Of a stretch of DNA of 64,000 nt, positions 1-10,400 are shown piece by piece. Each line of letters begins with the position of its first letter. Within the stretch, counting starts at the first letter, position 1. Source of the DNA: Selaginella moellendorffii (Eukaryota > Streptophyta > Lycopodiopsida > Selaginellales > Selaginellaceae); the NCBI RefSeq assembly GCF_000143415.4, contig NW_003314270.1, forward strand, positions 2,427,742 through 2,491,741, written 5' to 3'. A program made the position numbers and the translations under genes. The notes under the pieces are model-generated. The model searched no databases. It saw only the letters and a list, made by a program, of their open reading frames with translations, and had not been told where the DNA came from.

Positions 1-397
1 AAGCGCGCTATACATCACAACTTAGGAATCTAGTTCCTCCACACTACCAAGTCCTCTCATTTAACAAGTCTGTGATCATGCATGGACTCCTCCATGCTTG
101 GCCCCATGGCCCACCCTTTTTGAAGTAATCACCTTCAACTAGGGTATTCGTTCCCCCGACTTGCCAATCTTGCTTGGCAAGTCCTCCGACCACTGTAACA
201 TGGTTCCTGCATAAGCGTGAAAGTCCTTGACCATCGACTTTCGTTCAAAACCCTCTCTTTGAACACTCGGGAACTACTTCCCTAACCTTGATAGCCTTGC
301 CTCATGCCAAGCTTCAAGACCATGCTTCTGCTGTGCCACTCTGATTTTGTGCGTTCTATGAACCATTTACATTTGGCCTTTCTAGGTACTAAGCTAC

Positions 398-783
398 TAT
401 AAGCAACCAAAGGGAACAACTTGAAAGACAATCTATGGGGTTCAAATATAGAGGGAAAAGGGCCCATGAACAAGAGTGCACCCCCTTTTCCAATCGGTTA
501 AGGGTCTTGGGATAGTTGGAGTTAAGCGTCCTTGGGTTTGAATAGTATGGGGCCCAGGTGACCTCCCGGGAAGTCCAAACTTAGGAGCTTACATTTGGTA
601 TCAGAGGGGTCTCGGGTCCGACTCTGTTGGTTGGCTAAGGGAATCACACCACATGTTGATTGACATTTGGCTGGTCCAGTTTGTTCCCGCTGGGCTCAAC
701 CCGAGGGGTAGGGTGTTAAGAGAGCGGGGCTTTCGGGAGAGTTGCGGCTCTCAGCTTCCGTTCACGAGGGCGTGAATTTGCAG
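398..783 (+). mobile_element. Cassandra-type TRIM, truncated (5' LTR and part of interior)
   Basis: The LTR (398-593, 196 bp) starts tataagcaacc (ancestral TG changed to TA) and ends ggagcttaca. It is followed by tttggtatcagag, a match to the iMet-tRNA primer site. The LTR holds a 5S-rRNA-like block at about 519-575. The site duplication gctac (393-397) precedes it. The element stops at about 783, at the tandem-duplication junction, so the 3' LTR is missing. Confidence 0.8.
519..575 (+). promoter_or_regulatory. 5S rRNA-derived segment in Cassandra LTR
   Basis: The block contains gttaagcgtccttggg, then aatagta, then gtgacctcccgggaagtcc. It follows the order of the 3' half of plant 5S rRNA, where box A (gttaagcg..cttggg), the intermediate element and box C (gggtgacct..gggaagt) form the internal Pol III promoter. 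This matches the defining feature of Cassandra TRIMs. The copy is diverged, so activity is uncertain. Confidence 0.75.
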
Positions 784-2139
784 GGAAGACACATTAAAGA
801 CACCCTCTCTAACTCAATTCCACTACTCATTCTCGAGTAGTCTCAGATTCCATTGACTTAACCTTTGCACCTTGGAACTTTTAATTTTGAGTTCTTAGAG
901 TCAATTTCCTAGGTGTCTCTAACACCTTACATTGCACATGGTGCAACTCCACTTCCCTATCCTAGGAAGTTCTTTACTTGAGGGTACCATCATCCTCTCT
1001 TTGATATTGTGCCACATTTGGCACTAAGTTCCAGTTATCATAATTGGTGCTAGGGCTGCCCACAGCCTTATTATTTGGCTACCTTACCGCTCCCCCCTTT
1101 GGAGCATCCACTTTCGCCAAATCAGAGCGGTTGGGAATCCATCCTTGGGGAAACATTGCCTTTCCCACGATCTGTTAGCACCCAACACGTTAGTGTTCTC
1201 GGCCTAACTTTGCCACTTGGATCCTTTCCCATGATTCCTTAGCCACTAGTCTTTTGCAACTATCCTTAATTGTTGCACCTAGCAACATAGGATCGCTACC
1301 TCCATTTTCGAGGTTTCCTTTCGATTCCATGGCAAACACTTTGCTTTGCCAAGTCCAGAGGGTGTTCACCCTTAGTACGTCTCTTTAACATTTTTTGCCG
1401 TGGGCTCTATCCATAGCCCAGCTTTTTGAGACCCTCCCTTGGATCTCTTATAGAGACTACTTTCCTCAGACTTACTATGCCATAGCATTGACATAGCTCA
1501 TTTCCCTTAGGTGTTCTTCCCACTTGGTCACCTTGACCAAGCCACACCATTATCAATAGTTCAAATCAACACTTTGAACTAGGAATCATATTCCTTAACC
1601 CAAACAAAGACTTTGTCCTTATTTAGCCACAAGATCACCTAGTGATCTCATCTTGACCCCTTAATAAGTCTACCAATAGGAACTAAGTCTTCCAAACCCT
1701 TCTAAGTTGTTCTAAGTTGTTGACTATGACCCCGAGGGCATCCCCCACACTTGGCAGTGCACCCAAGCCAGCCCTTTCGGCCAAGGATCCATAGCAATCG
1801 AGACTAGGTGTCCCCATCTTTCTTTGGTGCCCTTTGCACCAAAGTGTTCAAGTTAGATATGCCGAGCTTTCACTCTAAGCAATCTAACCGTGTATCACGA
1901 CTCCGGGGCATCCCCCGCTTGGCGGTGTGCCCAAGCCAATCTCCTCATTGAGAGTCTATGACCACCGAAATATGAGTGTCCTCATATTCCAAACCATCAC
2001 CACGCCCTAGTGATTTGGGACTCGAACCCAAGCACTAGAGGGTCGGGACTCGAACCCAACCTCCGTATATGCATCTACGGAAGGCATCATTCAAAATGCC
2101 TGGCGTGACTCCCCACGCCGGTGCACCAACTTATAGTCA
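784..2139 (-). other. Family A non-coding interior
   Basis: No coding frame is seen. The stretch matches 37321-37907 plus 47576-48350 and, with more divergence, 39527-40866. Near 1360-1380 it holds the uninterrupted version of the site where A3 is inserted (empty site ccagagggtgttcaccc). At 2017-2029 and 2045-2057 the sense strand reads GGGTTCGAGTCCC twice, like a tRNA T-arm or Pol III B box. Confidence 0.6.
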
Positions 2140-2655
2140 AAGCGCTCTATAGATCACAGCTTAGGAACCTAGTTCCTCTGCACTGCCAAGTCCTCTCACT
2201 TGACAAGTCTGTGATCATGCATGGACTCCTCCATGCTCGGCCCCATGGCCCACCCTTTTGAAGTTATCACCTTCAACTAGGGTATTTGTTCCCCCGACTT
2301 GCCAATCTCGCTTGGCAAGTCCTCCGACCACTGTAACATGGTTCCTGCATAAGCGTGAAAGTCCTTGACCATCGACTTTCGTTCAAAGCCCTCTCTTTGA
2401 ACACTCGGGAACTACTTCCCTAACTTTGATAGCCTTGCCTCATGCCAAGCTTCAAGACCATGCTTCTACTGTGCCACTCTGATTTTGTGCATTCTATGAA
2501 CCATTACACTTGGCCTTTCTAGGTACTAAGCTACTATAAGCAACCAAAGGGAACAACTTGAAAGACAATCTATGGAGTTCAAATATAGAGGGAAAAGGGC
2601 CCATGAACAAGAGTGCACCCCCTTTTCCAATCGGTTAAGGGTCTTGGGATAGTTG

Positions 2656-2713
2656 GAGTTAAGCGTCCTTGGGTTTGAATAGTACGGGGCCCAGGTGACC
2701 TCCTGGGAAGTCC
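2656..2713 (+). promoter_or_regulatory. 5S rRNA-derived segment, Cassandra 5' LTR
   Basis: Same 5S-like order as at 519-575: gttaagcgtccttggg, aatagta, then ggtgacctcctgggaagtcc. The last block equals the plant 5S box C region. Confidence 0.75.
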
Positions 2714-2965
2714 AAACTTAGGAGCTTACATTTGGTATTAGAGGGGTCTCGGGTCCGACTTTGTTGGTTGGCTAAGGGAATCACACCACATGTTGATTGA
2801 CATCTGGCTGGTCCAGTTTGTTCCCGCTGGGCTCGACCCGAGGGGTAGGGTGTTAAGAGAGCGGGGCTTTCGGGAGAGTTGCGGCTCTTAGCTTCCGTTC
2901 ACGAGGGCGTGAACTTGCAGGGAAGCGTGGTGGATTATAAGCAACCAAAGGGAACGACGATAGTT

Positions 2966-3023
2966 GGAGTTAAGCGTCCTTGGGTTTGAATAGTACTGGG
3001 CTGGGTGACCTCCCGGGAAGTCC
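2966..3023 (+). promoter_or_regulatory. 5S rRNA-derived segment, Cassandra 3' LTR
   Basis: This is the best preserved of the 5S-like blocks. It has gttaagcg..cttggg, then tagtactggg, then ctgggtgacctcccgggaag, close to plant 5S (tagtactagg, atgggtgacctcctgggaag). Confidence 0.78.
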
Positions 3024-3040
3024 AAACTTAGGAGCTTACA

Positions 3041-5095
3041 GCTACCTAGAATCGTCTTTGGGAACCTTGAAGGGACTTTATCCCTTAGCTTGCCTAGGCC
3101 TCCATTTTCGCAAGCTTTCTAATTGCCATATAGTTTAACATGGACAATTCCATATTTTAGACTTTCCATGGCATCAAGGTTGCTAACAACAACATCCTCG
3201 AGCACCCTCTTGATTCTCCACTCCCAACTTGCATAACCACCATTGGATATGCCCTTCGATTTCTATAGTTCGGTTCCCTCTCAATACTACTTGCCTTTTG
3301 GCCCCATATGTTTCCTTTGGTTATTCTCCTCCAAACTAGGAGGATAGCTTTGCACATTTTACTATGCCTTAGCAAGTATGCTTAGGGATGAACCTACCCG
3401 ATAGCCTAGGGAGTGGTTCCTCAATCTTAGGCATGCTCACTTTATAATCCCACACACCGGGATTAACGTTACTGTTTATGGGCCTTTACATGCCCATCAC
3501 CAGCCTTGCCAAAATTCTATTTTTGGCTTTGTTCAATTCGGGTAAACAGTCTTCTCCTATCTCCACAATCTTGGACATTTGGATAGCACCTTCTATCCAT
3601 CATTCGCTAGGGACTTAGTCCCTTGGGCTTTATCTATTGCCCTTGCGACATGAAACACCACCCCCTGGTGTTCTAGAGTGTTTGGGTGTCCCAATGATGG
3701 CCTCCTGACAATGAGCATTCCCATTTACGACATTGACTTACTATATCACAACATAAGCAATTTATCCCCCGTAAGGGTATATCTAACTTCCTTATACCAT
3801 TAAGAAGTCTTGGGTAGCTACCTTCTACCCGTTTAATCAATTATCTTGCACCTCTTGCTTAGTTGCCCGATAGTTGTCAAGTCTTACAACTCATTGCTTG
3901 GTGCTTCCACACCTCTATCATTATCTGGGTCACCACACTCCAACTGCATGCCTTCCAGCTTAGGCCTTGCCATTCCCACGTCCGTTGGGATTCCCTTGGC
4001 AAGGGGTTCTTAGGAACCCACCATCATAACCTCAAGGTATCACACCTTGGCATATTTGGTGTTTCCACACCATTGGCCCCACGAGTCTATCCTTATGACA
4101 CTCCTTTCTAGTGTTTAGGTCTTTGCCAAGACCAATATAGTTGTTCCTCATGCTAACTATCCGTTAGCACCACACCATAGAGTTTGCACCCAAATCTGGG
4201 CCAAAGTTGCTTTCTTCTGGGAATATCTTTCCCACAACTTTAGTATGGCACATTCTGCCATCAATGAGATACCTACTGTTCTCATACTTGGATCTTATGA
4301 TCCTCCCCATACCTCATGGGGCACCAACCACCTCAGTCCAAATGCCTCAACCAATCCCTTAAGACCATTCCCTGACTCCACTTGAGTCATCCAGCATTTT
4401 GGACTTTGCTAATCCAACGACCCATAATCCTATTTTTGAGGTGCTAGCTCACTGGAATACAACTTCTTGTATTCAGGTCCTACTCACAAGGACCATCTTT
4501 GCAAGTGTTACTCCGACACTTGATTTGTTCTCTTGGGGCAACCTTTTGCCCCTTAGGACCACTTGTCCATGTGATGAGAATACCAACTCATCCTCTGAGT
4601 ACACCCCCACTCCTTGGGTTGTTCTAGCATTTATTAGAGGTAGCCTCGGCTACCATTTCGAGGACTTGTGTCCTCTTTTGTATTTGACCTTCCATGGTCA
4701 ACAATTCCGGTCTCAAATTTATGAGTACCAGCTTCAACCATATAAGGGTAATTTTGTGACTCCTTTATTGTTTTGGAGTCTGCATCTTTCCCGTGAACCC
4801 AACTATAGTTGTTTATCACAACTACATTAGCTCGTTTGCTGCGTCAAATGCTCATCTGGATCACGTCCTCAACTCTCTAAGGAAACCCTTATATTGTTCC
4901 CAAGATCCCAAAGTCGTTCCCTTACTGGCCCCTTTTCTATCCACCATATCGTACACAAGTTCACGCATGAACTTGAGTGGAGAGCCATGTCCTCTCGACA
5001 TGCTACTCCTCGAGGATAGGTCCATATCTAGGACCTTCCAATTCCAATACAAGTGGTGGTATACTTGGCCACCAATAAGAGTCGGGCTAAGGAAT
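3041..5095 (-). other. Family A non-coding interior, 5' part in sense direction
   Basis: Matches 41270-43320 throughout. The only open frames are short, AT/TC-rich and not conserved between copies, so I call no gene here. Confidence 0.6.
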
Positions 5096-5111
5096 AGCTC
5101 CGATACCAAGT
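5096..5111 (-). promoter_or_regulatory. Primer-binding site of A1
   Basis: The minus strand reads acttggtatcggagct directly after LTR end ...cttaca. This is the common plant retroelement primer site complementary to the 3' end of initiator Met tRNA (tggtatcagagc) with one change. Confidence 0.75.
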
Positions 5112-6923
5112 TGTAAGTGACTAAATTTTCCATTCTACTTTAGTCACTTAACCACACCTCCGACCACTTGGAGGAGTCTCATTCACAACCTCCATAAGTC
5201 CAATTCAAGACTTGGGACTTGCTATCCCCAAGAATGGCATCCATGCCACTCAACCCTTGCACCTGGTCCAAGTGCTCCACGTGTCCGATCCCATCACCGA
5301 CACTCAAAGGTACCACCGACATAGCAGCCTATTATGCTAAGGCCATGCCCAATCACCTTTGCCGCATTGGTAGTCCAATACCACTTGCAACACAGTCTTG
5401 TCTCTCCAAGACTGGGCCAACCATCCGTGAGTGGTCATTCCAGATCCACTCCTTAGCATCCTTAGGATGCCCACCGACAAGGGGAATAGCCTTCCCCAAT
5501 ATCCCTCTGTCAATCCCCACTAAGTCCCTTTTTGCCCTTGGCCGTGTTTGCCAACACTGCCACTGGATCGAGGCCCACAGGCCTGACCACTAAGTCCCAT
5601 GGTCCTCTGGGACTTCCTCGCCACGTGACCATATCCTTGGCCACCACACCAAAGGACTGCTCCTTTTCCTTTCCACAGTCTGGGACTTGGGGACAACACT
5701 TCGGAACACCGTGGCCTTACACGAGCCACCTAGGTACTCTGCCCGCCTTCCGCCTTTGGGTGCTCTAGCCATGGGCTTGGAGCGAGGTTCCGTTGAGCCA
5801 TGCCTAGTATCCAAGTAGGTAGTGCCACCCACACTTGGACTGGGAGCATCGGCCAGTCGATCTCCCGGGGGAACTAGAGCTGGCTCTTGAATACTTCACT
5901 AAGCTACCCCGCTTGTCAGTCCGTATTCACTCTAGTCTTAGACTTCCCAGTGGTCAGTTCATCACCCAACACTGGGTCTGGCCCTTCCTGGGCCAAACTG
6001 GCCTTTCCTGGCCAAACTGGCTCCACTACAGTCCTCCCCCTTACTATACTTTTGGAGCTCACCAAACCCCCCAGGGTCTGGGAGACGAATGCTTTGGGCT
6101 TTCACACTCTCAGACTCGAACTCGGACTCGGACTCGGACTCGGACTTGGACTCGGGCTCGGACTCGGACTCGGACTCGGACTCGGACTCGGACTCGGACT
6201 CGGACTCGGACTCGGGCTCGGTCTCGGCCTCCGCCTCGGTCTCGGTCTCGGTCCCGGTCTCGGTCTCGGTCTCGGTCCCGGTCCCGGTCCCGGTCTCGGT
6301 CTCGGTCTCGACCTCAGACTTCATCTCGGGTCCTTCTCGGACTCCATCTCGGATTCCATCTCAGGTCCATCTCGGACTCCATCTCGGACTCCGTCTCAGT
6401 CCATCTCGGACTCCATCTCGGACTCCACTTTGGACTCCATCTCGGACTCCATCTCGGGTCCATCTCGGACTCCATCTTGGACTCCGTCTCGGTCCATCTC
6501 GGACTCCATCTCGGTCCATCTCGAACTCCATCTCGGACTCCGTCTCAGTCCATCTTGGACTCCATCTCAGACTCTACTTCGGACTCCATCTCGGACTCCA
6601 TCTCGGACTCCATTTCGGACTCCATCTTAGTCCATCTCGGACTCCATCTCAGACTCCATCTCGGACTCCACCTCGGACTCCACCTCTGACACTTCCACGT
6701 GTCATGTGTTGGTCCTTTTTGGGTCCCTTTTTGGAGCCTCGCTTATTGCTCGCTTCGTGCTTGTTCCTCGAGCACTTTGTTGGGAGTTCCACTCCCGCTC
6801 TCGACCTTTAAGGTCGGAGCTTTTAGTCCAAACGTGTTATGCTCATTTGGCTTTCACTTCAGCCACTACCACGTGGCACCCTTTCCAGCTCCATTTTGGG
6901 GCATAGGGATTTTGTGTCTCACA
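5112..6923 (-). repeat. 5' LTR of A1 (1,812 bp)
   Basis: On the plus strand it starts tgtaagtgac and ends ttttgtgtctcaca. In sense it begins TGTGAGACAC and ends ACTTACA, with TG..CA termini. It holds the 18-bp block near 6091 (degraded here), a hexamer array (6112-6311), a dodecamer array (6312-6690), and G-box cores cacgtg near 6697 and 6870. It is the longest family A LTR in the window. Confidence 0.85.
6112..6690. repeat. CTCGGA / CTCGGT / CATCTCGGACTC tandem arrays
   Basis: Hexamers CTCGGA (about 6112-6215) pass into CTCGGT/CCCGGT (about 6216-6311), then into a 12-mer CATCTCGGACTC with shorter variants. A 6-bp unit without a stop leaves all six frames open, which produces the spurious Ser-Asp, Leu-Gly, Arg-Thr, Glu-Ser and Pro-Ser repeat proteins. 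It sits inside an LTR and is not a gene. Confidence 0.9.
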
Positions 6924-7431
6924 CTATTGTACCAGCTCCTACTTGGTCCTACTTGGTTTCAGCTACTTACTACACAAGCAAGGGGACCGTTAGCCATCTA
7001 TCCACAGTTTCCCAAATCTCTCCCAATCCCCCTAGACTGGACTTAAGGTTTGGCTACACTCCCTGCAAGCACAAGTAGCCAAGTACACCAAGCCTCCAAG
7101 TTCCTAACATCCCTTGGTACAATAAGACTTGATCATGGGACCCTCTAAATCCCAAGCTTTGGGTGCAACTCTCGCTTTGGGACACCGAGGGGAAACACCG
7201 TGGCCTAACGGCCTGGTATAGGTACCTTTACCCCCCCCCCCCCCCCCCCCTCCTGGAAGACACACTCTTTGGGCTTTCACCCCTAGACCTATATTAGTAC
7301 TTGGACTCGGTCTCGGACTCGATCTCGGACTCGATCTCGGACTCGATCTCGGACCCGACCTCGGACTCAGTCTCGGACTTGATGTCGGACTCGACCTCGG
7401 ACCTGATCTCAGACTCGACCTTGGACCCTGT
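6924..7431 (-). repeat. Family B LTR fragment with internal deletion
   Basis: 6924-7250 matches the B1 LTR at about 55119-55450. After a C-run (about 7231-7250) it continues with the part that follows the second C-run of the B1 LTR (from 55783), so about 330 bp between the two C-runs is missing. It ends in a CTCGGA/GATCTCGGACTC array. Confidence 0.65.
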
Positions 7432-7587
7432 AGCACATGTGATCATGGGATGAGATTTGGATATACTGTCACTGTGGATCTTTGGAACCTTGGGGGATAA
7501 ATGGGGATAAAATAGCCACTAAGGCTCTCTAATCAAGCAATTGCCCCTTTTCCAGTTGGCTTAAGGGGAGAGAGATAAGGTGTGCTA
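7432..7587 (+). repeat. Short LTR-like unit (156 bp) ending at a primer site
   Basis: Starts tgtagcacatgtg, ends aggtgtgctaca (TG..CA with an inverted terminal match) and is followed by tttggtatcaaagaatgag, the same primer-side sequence as family C. Its body is unlike the C LTR, so it may be a separate small LTR family or a chimeric scrap. Confidence 0.45.
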
Positions 7588-7711
7588 CATTTGGTATCAA
7601 AGAATGAGTCTCAGCGAGTACTATTCAATGAGATTTAGTCTCGTTGAATAGTACTTGCTAAGATTCATTGTCTGATACTAAATGTAGCACACATTATCTC
7701 TCTCCCCTTAA
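7561..7711. repeat. Near-perfect inverted repeat, 73-bp arms, 5-nt spacer
   Basis: Arms 7561-7633 and 7639-7711 are about 88% complementary, with spacer tttag. Each arm is an LTR end plus primer site plus interior start (gctacatttggtatca..agtactattcaa) in head-to-head orientation. A transcript would form a long hairpin. Confidence 0.8.
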
Positions 7712-7740
7712 GAGAGATAATGTAGCGCACCTCTCCCCCT

Positions 7741-8303
7741 GGGGGACAATCGCTTTGGGCTTTCACCCAATTGCTTGTATTAGTATTTGGACTCGGACTC
7801 GGACTTGGACTCGGACTCAGACTCAGACTCAGACTCAGTTTCGGTCCCTGATTCAGACTCGGACTCGGTCTCGGTCTCAGTCCCGGTCTCAGTTCCATTT
7901 CAGACTCCATCTCGGACTCCATCTCAGGTCCATCTCGGACTCCATCTTGAGTCCATCTCGGACTCCATCTCGGTCCACCTCGACTCCATCTCGAGTCCAT
8001 CTTGGACTCCATCTTGGACTCCATCTTGGCCATCTCGAACTCCATCTCGGACTCCATCTCGGGTCCATCTCAGACACTTCCACGTGTCATGTGTTGGTTC
8101 TTTTTGGGTCCCTTTTTAGAGCTTTGCTTATTGCTCGCTTCATGCTCATTCCTCAAGCACTTTGTTGGGAGTTTCACTCCTGCTCTCGACCTTTCAAGTC
8201 AGAGCTTTTAGTCCAAACGTGTTACGCTCATTTGGCTTTCGCTTCAGCCACTACCACATGGCACCCTTTTGGCTCCACTTTGGGGCTTAGGGGTTTTGTG
8301 TCT
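7741..8303 (-). repeat. Hybrid A/B LTR
   Basis: Plus-strand left part (cgctttgggctttcaccc..tgtattagtatttgg) follows the B LTR. After the array (7781-8075) it follows the A LTR through cacgtgtcatgtgttgg to tttgtgtctcata. The switch lies in the tandem array, a plausible recombination site. Confidence 0.6.
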
Positions 8304-8307
8304 CATA

Positions 8308-9602
8308 CGAGCTTCCCTGGGAGGGCTAGTAAATGTCGTGAATGACTCTCTACCAAAGTTGCTCGTGTAATGAGTAACTTTGAGTTAGGGACTAGATCAC
8401 GTACCTCAGTTTGGATTTCACCCGACTTAATGGCCATATGGGCTCTGGCCTTCTTCGAGTAGAGACATTCCCTTGAGAAGTGTCCCACTTCACCGTAGTT
8501 GAAGCATATGTTGTTTCCCACACTGCTAGCAAAATTGACCTTCTTATCCGTGGGTTTGTCTCTTTTTGCTTGACTCCCCTATATACTTGCTTGCTAGCCC
8601 TTGGATCTGCCTTTTCGGAACCCCAAGGACTCATTCTTAGAGAAACTCTTCTTGAATTTCCCTTTGCCATATGTTCCCCTTGGTTTGGCCCCTTTGCCAA
8701 ACGTGGACCCCAACCCTGTCGTGTTTCCCTTTCGCACGTTATCATTGAAATGCACCTTGATAGCTATATCAAACACTTCCTTGTAGTTTGTCTGGTTCCA
8801 ATGTATCACCTCATCGCAAGCCCAAGTTTGCAAGCCTAATATGAAGGCATGGAATGTGTCTACATCACCCATATCCGTGACAAGTATCCTCTTTGCTATA
8901 AACCCATTCACATACTCTTGAATGGTTCCGGTCTGCTTCAGCCTACTCAGCTCATCCCTTAAGTGCAGAGTAACATTCGGAGGAACGTAAATTGCGCAGA
9001 TCCTCGCCTTCATCATTTTCCAACTGACCACTGGTCCTTCATTGGCCTCTGTCGTTCTCCACCAAGACTTAGCATTACCTGCCAAAGTATGGTTTTGCAC
9101 ATAGAACCTTCTCCGAGCTTGGTAACCGTAATGATCGAAAGTAGTCCTCCATATTGTAAAACCAATCTTCCACCACCTTATAGTCATTCACTTCCTTGAA
9201 GACTAATGGGGGCTTTGGTTTGTACTTGGGAACTGCTTCCGAGACTGATTCCACTTCAGTCTGTTTGACCTTTTTTAGTTCCGCCTCAGTCCCCACCAAA
9301 GGTCCGCACCTTCTGCGCTGCCAGCATCTGCAATCTTTCACTTTTTTTTCCGCTTCGTCACACTTTAGCTTGCGTACAAGGGTCTCTAGTAGGGCATTGG
9401 TCTGTGCCAATTATCCTTCTAGAACATCCAATCGAGCCTTGGACGACCAAACTTCACTATTGGACTCCTGTTTAGAAGTTTCCTCACTAGAATCCTCCTC
9501 ATGCAAGGATTCCTCATCCATAGGTTCTTGATCAATCGGAGGCTCCAGCTCTAGAGGACGTTCTATCTCTGCCTTGGTTCGTTTACACCCTACCTTTACC
9601 AT
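8308..9602 (-). pseudogene. gag pseudogene of B2 (chromovirus)
   Basis: Homologous to the B1 gag at 53670-54961. Readable blocks include the N-terminal acidic segment (9602-9411), the core retrotransposon gag domain (about 9230-8745) with ELSRLKQTGTIQEYVNGF, and a C-terminal zinc knuckle. In the knuckle the second cysteine is Tyr (CFNYGEVGHFSREC), a G-to-A type change that should destroy zinc binding. A TAA interrupts at 9411-9413 (CAA in B1) and frames shift at least twice between 9410 and 8400. It ends where the 3' LTR was joined on. Non-functional. Confidence 0.8.
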
Positions 9603-9661
9603 TTCCCAGCAATCCACCTTTATCCTTCGCTAGAACTGAGGAAAATGCTCCAATACCAAAT

Positions 9662-10400
9662 TGTAAGCCATAAATTTTTCTTTTCCAATTTGCCAGCTTA
9701 CGTCGTCTATTTGACCAACACCGCCTTGGCTTTAGCTAAGTTCCCTCGCCAAGGTTCCCACTTATTGTACCAACTCCTACTTGATCCTATTTGGTTTTAG
9801 CTACTCACTACACAAGCAATAGAGCATTATCCATCCATCCACGAATTCCCAAATCTCTCCCAATCCCCCTCCCCGGGTTAGACTGAACTTAAGGTTCAAC
9901 TACACTCCCTATAGGCACAAGCAGCCAAGTACACCAAGCCTCTAGGTTCCTAATATCCCTTGATACAACAAGACTTGATCATAAGACCCTCTAAATCCCA
10001 AGTCTTGGGTGTAACTCTCACTTCGGGATGCCAAGGGGAAACACCGTGGCCTAACAACCCAGTATGGGTACTTCTACCCCCTGCCTCGCTTCCTTCCCGA
10101 AGGGAAGGCCCAAGCCCTTAGGAAGGGCGAGAACCAATAAGCCACAAGGTACTCAAATGGGGCACCACTCCACATGAGTTAGGATCACCACAATTGGTTT
10201 CCCTTCCAAGAGTGGGAGTTGCTCTTGAGCACTTCCTTGGGTGGCCCCTCCAGCACCACCCGAGTCCATGCTCACTCCCACCCAAGACCCCTTGGCCCCA
10301 CTATTAACCTCAAGTTAGTTTGAAAGCACCACTAGAGAGTTCCTTCAAGATTGATTCCTAAATCTCACTATCTTTACTATACTTTTGGAACCCCTTACAG
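9662..10400 (-). repeat. 5' LTR of B2, truncated
   Basis: Starts (plus) tgtaagccataaatttttc next to primer site caataccaaat and follows the B1 LTR to about 10400 (actatacttttggaacccc). The C-run, 18-bp block and array expected next are missing. Confidence 0.7.

Larger units (their letters stand above)
1..2922. repeat. Tandem duplication, period about 2.14 kb
   Basis: Bases 1-783 repeat at about 2140-2922 with few differences, including the same Cassandra insertion at the same point. The junction lies near 783-792, where Cassandra interior sequence runs directly into interior A sequence beginning cattaaagacaccctctc. In copies A2 and A3 that sequence lies upstream of the duplicated block. The breakpoint is therefore inside the Cassandra element. 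Confidence 0.7.
2535..3040 (+). mobile_element. Cassandra-type TRIM, complete with TSD
   Basis: A 506-bp element. Its 5' LTR is 2535-2730 (196 bp), its primer site about 2731-2743, its interior about 205 bp and non-coding, and its 3' LTR 2936-3040 (105 bp, shortened by an internal deletion). It is flanked by gctac (2530-2534 and 3041-3045). The empty site aagctacctagaatcg is intact at about 41265-41280 and about 48740-48760 in other A copies, which confirms the boundaries. Both LTRs keep the 5S-like block. Terminal TA instead of TG is probably a G-to-A change. It encodes no protein, so it must move in trans. Confidence 0.88.
1..6923 (-). mobile_element. LARD-like family A element A1 (5' LTR plus interior, left end outside window)
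   Basis: The element reads on the minus strand. Its 5' LTR (5112-6923) abuts a tRNA-iMet-type primer site, and the interior runs leftwards to the window edge. The same interior recurs at 39285-43336 and in part at 37079-37907 plus 47576-49207. No gag, protease, RT or integrase frame is visible, only short chance ORFs, so this is a large non-autonomous LTR element. Its interior contains a 2.1-kb tandem duplication and two Cassandra insertions. The 3' LTR lies outside the window. Right of the LTR the DNA resembles a family B LTR, so A1 probably landed in one. Confidence 0.75.
7741..10400 (-). mobile_element. B2: deleted chromovirus with B-type 5' LTR and hybrid 3' LTR
   Basis: Sense order: 5' LTR (10400 to 9662, B type, its far end lost), primer site, gag (9602 to about 8308), then a direct jump to an LTR (8303 to 7741). 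That LTR's outer part is A type (TATGAGACACAAAA, G-box) and its array-proximal part resembles B (tgtattagtatttgg). Protease, RT and integrase are absent. Confidence 0.6.

Noticed and set aside
2656-2713. Genuine 5S rRNA gene
   Set aside because: Only the 3' half is recognisable and it sits in a TRIM LTR with diverged box sequences, so it is called a 5S-derived segment.
4399-4830. 143-residue plus-strand frame in A1 interior
   Set aside because: Not kept open in the homologous stretch of A3 (about 42620-43050), so not coding.
6112-6690. CRISPR-like array
   Set aside because: Units are contiguous 6- and 12-mers without unique spacers, inside a plant LTR.
5835-6811. Long Ser-Asp, Arg-Thr and Leu-Gly repeat proteins of 240-284 residues
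   Set aside because: They are translations of a hexamer array inside an LTR. All six frames are open, none has conserved flanks, and starts are not ATG in several.
7104-7436. Gly-run and Pro-Ser frame on the minus strand
   Set aside because: Made by a C-run and an LTR array.
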